Origin: Betaproteobacteria bacterium
Lineage (GTDB): Bacteria; Pseudomonadota; Gammaproteobacteria; Burkholderiales; SG8-39
Direction of reading: 5' to 3'
DNA length: 33,609 nt
Assembly: GCA_009693335.1 (NCBI GenBank)
Contig: SHXK01000012.1
Location: 1 to 33,609, forward strand
Shown: positions 26,689-33,609 of the stretch, one piece after another
Numbering within the stretch: the stretch's first letter is position 1
Layout of the letters: each line of letters begins with the position of its first letter
Made by a program: the position numbers and the translations under genes
Notes under the pieces: generated by a model
Seen by the model: the letters and a program-made list of their open reading frames with translations, nothing else
The model's database searches: none
Told to the model about the DNA's origin: nothing

Positions 26689-29600
26689 TCAATCCCCGCC
26701 GCGCCCGACCTCCCCACTTCCCCAAGCGCGCCAGCCCGGGAGCAGCGGGAAGTAGAGCCCTCTTCGTTCCGCCCCCAGCACCACCGCGTAGGCGTCAAGT
26801 TGCCCCTGGTAGCGTTTGCGCTGCGCCTCGAGAAAAACCTCCGGGTCGCCGCCTTCATGACGGCCGGTCTTGAAATCCACCACCCAGAGAACCCCGTCCA
26901 CGTCTCTGAAGCAGCGATCCACGACGTAGCTTCTTTCCGGCGTGCGTATCCTGTGTTCGTTTTTCGATTCGGCATGCGCGCCCAGCACCCAGCGGCCGCG
27001 TTCATCCGCGAGGGTGTTCTGCAGCGCCGTGATTACCAGAGCGGACGCGACCATCAGTTCCGAGGTTTGAACCCCGTGCCGTTCAAGCGCCTTCTTGAAC
27101 CGTGGCCCCAGCAACGCAACCCGCTGCGCATCCCAGCCCTTCAATTCATCCTCCGCGATCCGCTGTAGCCACCGATGTACGACGCTGCCAACGTGCCGGG
27201 CGCTTTCGCCGGCCCAGGAGAATTCGATTTCTTCGGCAGCCTCACGGCCTTCGGGCGGGGCGTCCCAGGCGGCGGGCGGCGGCGGCGGCGGGACGCTGTA
27301 ACTCGCCGGCAGGCGGCGCAGGCTGGCGAGAGGTAAGGCGGGGCCCTGGGGGGTGGTTCCTTGCAGGGGTGCAGGTTCTGCGTTGACGGGCACGGGCGGA
27401 AAGTACTGCGCGGCTTCTAACCAGACTTTGGCGAGGAGCGAGCGCTTGTTGGGCGGTCTGATGGCGCCCTCTTTGTCCGTGGTGGCGCAAGCGAGCAGGT
27501 GCAGGCGGTTCCTGGCACGGGTGGCGGCGACGTAGAAAAGGCGCCCGGCTTCGAGGTCTTCGGCTTGCTTGTCGAGGTTACGGACATAGTCGTAGAGCGG
27601 TTCTTTGCCGGCGCCGGTCGCATTGATAGGGGCAAGTAAAAGGTCAGTTCCCCGCTGGCGCGTGGACGACAGGGCTTTCCACGCCAACAAGGGCCGCTCG
27701 CCGACGCGGGGCGCGCGATCGAGGCCGGGAACGATGACGGTGTCGAACTCGAGGCCCTTGGCCTTGTGGATGGTCATGATCTCCACGGCGTCGGGGCCGG
27801 CGCCGACATCAGGTAGGGCCCAGAGCTTTTCCAGTTTGTCTTGGAGTATTTTCAACTCAGGCAGACCGCCCGCTACTTCCAGACGCTCCAACTCGTCGAG
27901 GAAAATTTCGGCGTCTTCCAGGTCCGTGGCTTCCTGTACGCAGGCCGGGCCGCCAAGGGCGAGCCAGGCGCCTTCCACGCGCACGCGCAGGCTGCCGCGC
28001 AGGCGGTTGGCGATCGCGGGCGCAAGGACTTCGCGCAAGCGCGTGAGAGAGGGAAACCTAGGCCAAGGCGCGTCCTGTATGAGTTGCCATATGGTGTGTT
28101 CATTCCTGTTTTCAAATAAAAAACTCAATTCGGATAATTCCAAACCAAGCCAAGGCGCCCGCAGGATTGCCAGCCAGGCGACACGGTCGGCGGGGTGCAA
28201 GAGCGCGCGCGTGAGCGCGTAAAGATCCTGCACCACCTGCTTCTCGCTCAGCCGCTCGATCTCCACGGCGCGGTAGCGGATGCCCGCGTCCTTCAGCGCG
28301 GGCACGATGGCGTCCAAGTGGCTGCGGTTGCGCACCAGGATCGCGACCTTGCCCGTCGCTTCCTTCACCAGCTGAACGACTTTGGGGGCTTCCAACTCAC
28401 GCTCATAAAAGCAATGCCAGGTGACTGCGGCGCCGGGTTGCGCCGGCTTGTGGGCGCTGGCGGGAGCGTAAGGCACCGCGCCGGCGGCTTGCTCGGCATG
28501 CGAGGGAAAGACGTTTGGGAAACAGCCGTTCACCCAGTCCACGATGCCTGCCTGGGAACGGAAATTGGTGCTGAGCGTCAGCGCTTCGAGATGCACGCCG
28601 CCCAGGCCCTCGTGCCAGGCGCGCAGGAACAGGCCCACCTCAGCTTCGCGGAAGCGGTAGATGGACTGCATCGGATCACCAACGCCAAACACAGTGCGGC
28701 CATCACCCTCCTGCCAACCAGCGGTGAGGCGCTCGAGCAGCACCCACTGCGAGACCGAGGTGTCCTGGAACTCGTCGACGAGGAGGTGGGAAATTCTGGC
28801 GTCCAGAGACAACAGGAGCTCGCTCGGATCGTCGGCCGAGCCCAGCGCCCGCAGCGCGCCGTGGGCGATCTGCGTGAAATCCACTTCGTTACTGAGCGCA
28901 AACTCCGCCACCAGTTGTTGCACGGCGGGAATCAGCAGCGTGAGGATCGCTGCCAGCGCCTCCCACTGCGTGTCATCGTACTTGCTAAGGGGCATGGCGA
29001 GCAGCGCCTTGAGCGCGCGGCGCAGCGCTTCATTACCGACCATGTCCGCAGGCGCGGGCTTGGGCCTTTTACGCCATTCGCCTGACTGGATCAGAACTTC
29101 CCTCGCAAATTCTTCGGAACAACGCGGATCAATTTTCCTGGCGGCAGAAAGAAGTCTCTGCCTTTCAGTAAGCAAAACCGCTTCCAGTTGCGCGCGGGTG
29201 GGTGGATTACCGGCGTTGCGCAGCCACTGGTCGCGCTTGGCGAGCATGGCGGCGAGCAGTTGGGCGGCCACAGCGAGGTCATTGTCGAGGTGGGCGAGGA
29301 TTTTCTGGACTTGGGGATTGTCGAAAGAAGACAAAGTCCTGAGCGCCGCTTGGCGGTAGAGATGCGCCGCGTCCTCGACGATGTCTGGCTGCGCACCGAA
29401 GCGCGCGAGGATCGGCATTTGCCGGGTGAGCGAGGCGCAGAAAGCGTCCATGGTCATAATGCGCAGGCGATGCCCGATTTCCCCGGTCCTGGACGCGAGC
29501 TCAGGCGTTTTGGGCAACTGCTCCAGCACGCGCTTACGCATTTCCGCGGCGGCCTTGCGCGTGAAGGTGATGGCGAGGATTTCTTCCGGCTTCTGGACAA

Positions 29601-29724
29601 TGGTCAGGAGCTTGAGATAACGGTTGACCAGCAACGTGGTTTTGCCCGAGCCCGCTGGCGCCTGCACGATGAACGAGCCGCTGTGCTCCAGGGCGCGGAT
29701 GCGAACGGACGCGTCGGCGATCAT
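26689..29724 (-). CDS. UvrD/AddA-like helicase-nuclease
   Basis: GSFIVQAPAGSGKTTLLVNRYLKLL, ILAITFTRKAAAEMRKRVLEQL, LLVDEFQDTSVSQW, GVGDPMQSIYRFREAEVGLF, TIHKAKGLEFDTVIVPGL; C-terminal nuclease VVDFKTGRHEGGDPEVFLEAQRKRYQGQLDAYA. Confidence 0.93.
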   Translation of the reverse strand: MIADASVRIRALEHSGSFIVQAPAGSGKTTLLVNRYLKLLTIVQKPEEILAITFTRKAAAEMRKRVLEQLPKTPELASRTGEIGHRLRIMTMDAFCASLTRQMPILARFGAQPDIVEDAAHLYRQAALRTLSSFDNPQVQKILAHLDNDLAVAAQLLAAMLAKRDQWLRNAGNPPTRAQLEAVLLTERQRLLSAARKIDPRCSEEFAREVLIQSGEWRKRPKPAPADMVGNEALRRALKALLAMPLSKYDDTQWEALAAILTLLIPAVQQLVAEFALSNEVDFTQIAHGALRALGSADDPSELLLSLDARISHLLVDEFQDTSVSQWVLLERLTAGWQEGDGRTVFGVGDPMQSIYRFREAEVGLFLRAWHEGLGGVHLEALTLSTNFRSQAGIVDWVNGCFPNVFPSHAEQAAGAVPYAPASAHKPAQPGAAVTWHCFYERELEAPKVVQLVKEATGKVAILVRNRSHLDAIVPALKDAGIRYRAVEIERLSEKQVVQDLYALTRALLHPADRVAWLAILRAPWLGLELSELSFLFENRNEHTIWQLIQDAPWPRFPSLTRLREVLAPAIANRLRGSLRVRVEGAWLALGGPACVQEATDLEDAEIFLDELERLEVAGGLPELKILQDKLEKLWALPDVGAGPDAVEIMTIHKAKGLEFDTVIVPGLDRAPRVGERPLLAWKALSSTRQRGTDLLLAPINATGAGKEPLYDYVRNLDKQAEDLEAGRLFYVAATRARNRLHLLACATTDKEGAIRPPNKRSLLAKVWLEAAQYFPPVPVNAEPAPLQGTTPQGPALPLASLRRLPASYSVPPPPPPAAWDAPPEGREAAEEIEFSWAGESARHVGSVVHRWLQRIAEDELKGWDAQRVALLGPRFKKALERHGVQTSELMVASALVITALQNTLADERGRWVLGAHAESKNEHRIRTPERSYVVDRCFRDVDGVLWVVDFKTGRHEGGDPEVFLEAQRKRYQGQLDAYAVVLGAERRGLYFPLLPGWRAWGSGEVGRGGD

Positions 29725-29776
29725 CGGTATGGCCGGTACGCTGCCTGCCCGAGACTAGAAGCGCCGCCTAAGAAGT

Positions 29777-32425
29777 TCATTCGCCTTCTTCCTCTTCACT
29801 TTCCACCAGCGCATTCAGCTGCTCGTGCACGCGGCACAGCGGCTGCAGGTCGCAGTGGCGGCAGGTCTGCAAGCCCCGCTTCGGGTCCACGCGCGCGTCC
29901 CCCCCGGCAAAGCCCGAGGCCAGGGCTAGGAGTCCCGCTTGCCAGCTCGCCATCAGCCCGCTCCAGGACTTGGCTTGCTTCACGCCTGGAATTTCCTTTT
30001 CCTGCAGGGAAAAACCGGCGAATTTCATGTCTCCGGGCTGCAGCTTGGCGAACGCCACCGCCGACACTGGCTCTTTTGCAGTAACGACGTAAAGGGGCAA
30101 CTGCGGTTCGTCAGGCCGCTCGCCCAGCCAGCTATTGGGCGTCGCGCGGCCGGTCTTGTAGTCGATCAATACGTGCGAGCCCCGCGCTTCACCTTCCAGC
30201 AGTCTGTCCATGCGATCGATGCGGCCGGAGAACGACAGGCCGCCAATGGCGAGCGCTCTTGTTTCTTCTATCTGCACGACTTCAAAAGGCTGCCGTAGTC
30301 GTTCGAGCTCCAGCCAGTCGCCCGCCAAGCAAATCAACCTTTGCTTCTCCATCTCGGCGAAACGGCCTTCCAGGCCCAGTTCCTTGACCGCGTTGGCGGC
30401 CGATTTTTCTATGGCGGGCATGACCTCTCCCGAGAGTGAAGCACTGGTCTTCAATTCCTTCCAGATTCCGGCCATTAGCGCGTGCAGCAGCTGGCCGCGC
30501 TCCAGCGCATCCAGCCCTGCCGTAGGAGTCTCCAGACCTTGCGCGCCGAGACGGTGTCGGGCGAAGGCGCGGAACGGGCAAGCCGCCTGGTCGGCCAGCA
30601 CCCGGGTGCCGCCTTTGAGCGTTGCGGAATTCAAAGGCGTCGCTTGGCCATCGGCAATGTTTTCAATTTTTCTGGATTGAAAAATCGAAAGACGCCAGGA
30701 TAAAAACTCCTCAAATTCGACTTTTCCTTCAGGCACCGATGCAATCAGCGGACTGGGCAAGAGGTCACGGTCCTTTTCCCTTTCCGGATAGGAGAACACC
30801 ACCTCCGTGGCGGCGCCCAGCCAACCCTCGGTGATGCGCCGGTCGAGGGCGAGCGAGGTCTCGGCCGCCGCTGCCGGGATGCCCGCTTGCTTCTGCAACG
30901 CCACCGGCAGAAAGGGATGGGCGCGCACGGCGAGCGGCCAGGCGTCTTCGCTGAGACCGCTTACCCACAGGCAATCGAAGGACAGGCCCGCCGACTCGAG
31001 GATGCCGGCCACCTGAATGGGCGCAGTAGGCGTCTGCGGCTGGAACAGGGTGTCCGCGCAGATTCTGCGCAACTGCCTCAGGGCTTGGTGGCAGGAAATC
31101 CTCCCGGATACGAGCCCTAATCGCGCCAGGTCGGCCAAGGCCTCGTTGAACTTGGCGCGCGCCTGAAATTCGCCCCCATCGAGCGTACGCTCGCCCGGGA
31201 AACCGGCCGCCTCCAGCAAGGCTGTGAAATGCTGCGCCCAGAAGAACGGCGTGTTTTCCTTTCCCTGGATGCTGTTCTGCAGAGTGAACAGGTTTTCGAG
31301 CGACGAGCGCAGAACCGGGCAGCCGGCTACCGCGGAGATCAGCCTGGGCAGCGTCAGGCGCGGCGGCAGTTTGCCGCGCAGAGTCGCATCATGCACCGCC
31401 CGAGCGGCGAATTCGGCTTGCGCGCCGCCGATGAAGGGCGAGCGCATGAGTTGACTGACGCTTTCAAAGGAAATCTCTCCCCCGGCAAAATCAAGGATGC
31501 CAAGGGCAAAAGACACCAGCGGAAATTCTTCCAGCAGCTCGCCGATCGAGATATCGAAGGGCATCGCTAGTCCGGCAGCAGCGGCATCCGCTTGGGACCT
31601 CGGCACGTTCCAGCCGGGATGCAGCACATTTGAAAACACTCGCACGACTTCCTTGCGCCGCAGCTGCAGGCCGGGCACCACCACACCGATGCGTGTCGCT
31701 CCCGCTTCCAGCCGCGTGCGCGCCCACTGTGCCGCGGCTTCGAGTTCGTGATGGGCGGAGGGAAAAGCGATTTTTGTAACTTGCGCATTTTTTGTTGCCG
31801 CACGACAGGCAAGCACTTCAAACCCCGTGAAAAATTTCCTCGTCTGCGGCGGCAGGATGTCGAAGCCGTAAGCCACCAGCAGTTTTGGCTTTTTGCCTGC
31901 GTGTTTCAATACCACGTCGGTAAGCGCTGCTGCGTCGACAAAACCGCCTTGGTCCACCCGCCGTTGGTACTCCTGCGCCCATCCGGCGTAGGCTTGCGTG
32001 TCTTCGTTGCCCAGGAATTTCATCGCCGCGGAAAAAGCGGCGCCCTCGATGCGCCAGGCGTGCGCCAAGCGCCAGGCATCGGCGCAGTCCGCCGCAGCCC
32101 GACCGACCGACAGCAGCGGCTGGCCCGCGAGCACCGCTTCCCAGAGCGCGTGCTCCTGGACGGGGGCAAGGAGCCGCGGCAGGTCGGCGGCCCCATCTGC
32201 GTACAGCGCATCCTCGTAGAGCCGCTCGACGAAGGTGCTGACAGGCAAGATGTCCGCGTCGTCCCATACGGCAAGATTTTTATTTGACTGAAAAGAATCA
32301 AATTCGGACTTCAACACCTGGGCCAAGCGCCGGTTGGGCGTGACCACGGTGATACCCGCGGCGTGGCCGCTGGCCAGGCTGGCGAACAGCTGGTGCTTCT
32401 CGATACTGGGAAATTCGCCCGGCAT
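29777..32425 (-). CDS. AddB-like PD-(D/E)XK nuclease family protein (probable DNA repair protein)
   Basis: C-terminal GRIDRMDRLLEGEARGSHVLIDYKTGRATPNSW...EPQLPLYVV nuclease motif; QAACPFRAFARHRL plus CRHCDLQPLC (AddB-type Fe-S cysteine pattern); adjacent to the AddA-like gene. Confidence 0.88.
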   Translation of the reverse strand: MPGEFPSIEKHQLFASLASGHAAGITVVTPNRRLAQVLKSEFDSFQSNKNLAVWDDADILPVSTFVERLYEDALYADGAADLPRLLAPVQEHALWEAVLAGQPLLSVGRAAADCADAWRLAHAWRIEGAAFSAAMKFLGNEDTQAYAGWAQEYQRRVDQGGFVDAAALTDVVLKHAGKKPKLLVAYGFDILPPQTRKFFTGFEVLACRAATKNAQVTKIAFPSAHHELEAAAQWARTRLEAGATRIGVVVPGLQLRRKEVVRVFSNVLHPGWNVPRSQADAAAAGLAMPFDISIGELLEEFPLVSFALGILDFAGGEISFESVSQLMRSPFIGGAQAEFAARAVHDATLRGKLPPRLTLPRLISAVAGCPVLRSSLENLFTLQNSIQGKENTPFFWAQHFTALLEAAGFPGERTLDGGEFQARAKFNEALADLARLGLVSGRISCHQALRQLRRICADTLFQPQTPTAPIQVAGILESAGLSFDCLWVSGLSEDAWPLAVRAHPFLPVALQKQAGIPAAAAETSLALDRRITEGWLGAATEVVFSYPEREKDRDLLPSPLIASVPEGKVEFEEFLSWRLSIFQSRKIENIADGQATPLNSATLKGGTRVLADQAACPFRAFARHRLGAQGLETPTAGLDALERGQLLHALMAGIWKELKTSASLSGEVMPAIEKSAANAVKELGLEGRFAEMEKQRLICLAGDWLELERLRQPFEVVQIEETRALAIGGLSFSGRIDRMDRLLEGEARGSHVLIDYKTGRATPNSWLGERPDEPQLPLYVVTAKEPVSAVAFAKLQPGDMKFAGFSLQEKEIPGVKQAKSWSGLMASWQAGLLALASGFAGGDARVDPKRGLQTCRHCDLQPLCRVHEQLNALVESEEEEGE

Positions 32426-32470
32426 GCAAATCGATGATAGCTCGCGGTGCGACGGCGGCGGCTTAGCTCA

Positions 32471-32794
32471 TCACCGTTCCAGCAGGTGCTGCTTTTCTTT
32501 GACTTTGGCCCAGTCGTCAGCGTCCGGAGGGCCGGGCTTGCGTTCGATGATCGGCTGCCATTGCGCAGCCAGTTCCTTGTTAAGGGCGATCCAGCTCTGC
32601 TGGCTGTCCGGCACGTCGTCCTCGGCGAAAATCGCCTCGACCGGACACTCGGGGACGCACAGGGTGCAATCGATGCATTCGTCGGGGTCGATCACCAACA
32701 TATTGGGCCCCTCCCGGAAGCAGTCCACCGGGCAAACGTCCACGCAGTCAGTGTACTTGCACTTGACGCACGACTCGGTGACGATATAGGCCAT
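32471..32794 (-). CDS. fdxA: ferredoxin FdxA (two Fe-S cluster type)
   Basis: [62 protein letters not shown]. Confidence 0.96.
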   Translation of the reverse strand: MAYIVTESCVKCKYTDCVDVCPVDCFREGPNMLVIDPDECIDCTLCVPECPVEAIFAEDDVPDSQQSWIALNKELAAQWQPIIERKPGPPDADDWAKVKEKQHLLER

Positions 32795-32888
32795 TTTATC
32801 TATAAGGACAATATAATCAATATGTTAGCACAGAACTACCGACTGGCCTCATAATATCGTCTCCTGTATTACCCCCTAATGAGGTGTC

Positions 32889-33218
32889 ATGAGCAGTTCA
32901 GCTATTCAGCAAGTGACGGATGATAGTTTTGAGCCAGAGGTCCTCCAATCCGAGGTCCCGGTGCTGGTGGATTACTGGGCCGAATGGTGCGGCCCCTGCA
33001 AATCGATCGCCCCTATCTTGGAAGCTGTGGCCAAGGAATACGGTGGTCGCCTCAAGATTGCCAAGATCAACGTGGACGAGAACCAGTCGACGCCTGCCAA
33101 GTTCGGCATCCGCGGCATTCCCACTCTGATGCTGTTCAAGAATGGCAACGTCGAAGCGACCAAGGTTGGCGCGCTGTCCAAGTCCCAACTCACCGCTTTC
33201 CTTGACAGCAATATCTAA
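32889..33218 (+). CDS. trxA: thioredoxin
   Basis: [68 protein letters not shown] active site. Confidence 0.97.
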   Translation: MSSSAIQQVTDDSFEPEVLQSEVPVLVDYWAEWCGPCKSIAPILEAVAKEYGGRLKIAKINVDENQSTPAKFGIRGIPTLMLFKNGNVEATKVGALSKSQLTAFLDSNI

Positions 33219-33241
33219 ACACCCTACTCTCTGAGTTGTAA

Positions 33242-33267
33242 CCGCGCCGGATTGGACGACGGCGCGG
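33242..33267. terminator. hairpin CCGCGCCG-N10-CGGCGCGG between trxA and rho (terminator or leader structure)
   Basis: 8-bp perfect GC arms with a 10-nt loop, 24 bp after the trxA stop; no T-tract follows. Confidence 0.35.
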
Positions 33268-33381
33268 CGGCAGGTTCCCGGCGCTGGGTCAAGCGCATCT
33301 TCCTTCAGAAGAAATCGGCAGCAGCACCGGCCGTATTCTATTTACGCATCACTTCATACTCTCCGCGGCAAAGCTGACCAC

Positions 33382-33609
33382 ATGCAACTCTCAGAACTCA
33401 AGAATCTCCACGTCTCGGAACTGCTCGAACAAGCGACCAGCAACGGTGTCGAAGGCGCCAACCGGATGCGCAAGCAGGATCTCATCTTTGCCATGCTCCA
33501 GACGCAGGCGAAGAAAGGCGAATCCATTTTCGGCGACGGCACTCTTGAAGTGCTACCCGATGGCTTTGGCTTCTTGCGCTCGCCCGACACCTCCTACCTG
33601 GCAAGCGCC
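33382..33609 (+). CDS. rho: transcription termination factor Rho, N-terminal part (truncated by window end)
   Basis: [75 protein letters not shown]: Rho N-terminal domain and start of the RNA-binding domain. Confidence 0.95.
   Translation, partial: MQLSELKNLHVSELLEQATSNGVEGANRMRKQDLIFAMLQTQAKKGESIFGDGTLEVLPDGFGFLRSPDTSYLASA

Noticed and set aside
28195-30084. Two roughly 297-aa + strand ORFs antisense to the AddA-like gene
   Set aside because: GC-frame shadows of the helicase CDS; no recognisable motifs.
1-33609. CRISPR array, prophage, transposon or tRNA genes
   Set aside because: No regularly spaced repeats, transposase/integrase motifs or tRNA-like sequences recognised on reading; a tRNAscan/ISfinder search would be needed to be certain.

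Overview
This is a GC-rich window, most likely from a betaproteobacterial (Burkholderiales-like) chromosome. It holds about 29 protein-coding genes, and I saw no convincing rRNA, tRNA, CRISPR array, transposase or prophage. The left two thirds is metabolic/accessory. It carries five separate Bug-family (tripartite tricarboxylate transporter) periplasmic receptors with no TctA/TctB membrane genes, two SDR enzymes, a TcuA-like flavoprotein, a LigB-type dioxygenase, MsrB, an MlaF-like ATPase, a VapBC module, an SrkA-like kinase, a fused membrane/spermidine-synthase-like protein, a frameshifted class III nucleotide cyclase, an HAD hydrolase, a lone molybdopterin-binding oxidase subunit, and EamA and MFS transporters. 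The right third holds an ABC-F ATPase, an AbrB-type antitoxin/PIN toxin pair, an AddAB-like helicase/nuclease pair, ferredoxin fdxA, thioredoxin trxA and the start of rho. I did not find a clear new multi-gene system. The most useful leads are a dispersed 19-bp palindromic element between convergent genes (3 copies), a small gene readable only if two single-base indels are corrected, a frameshift in the cyclase gene, an MlaF-like ATPase with Tyr at the H-loop position, an SDR lacking the catalytic Tyr, a hypothetical protein with a possible transglutaminase-like Cys-His-Asn pattern, and an AddB-like nuclease without a Walker A motif.
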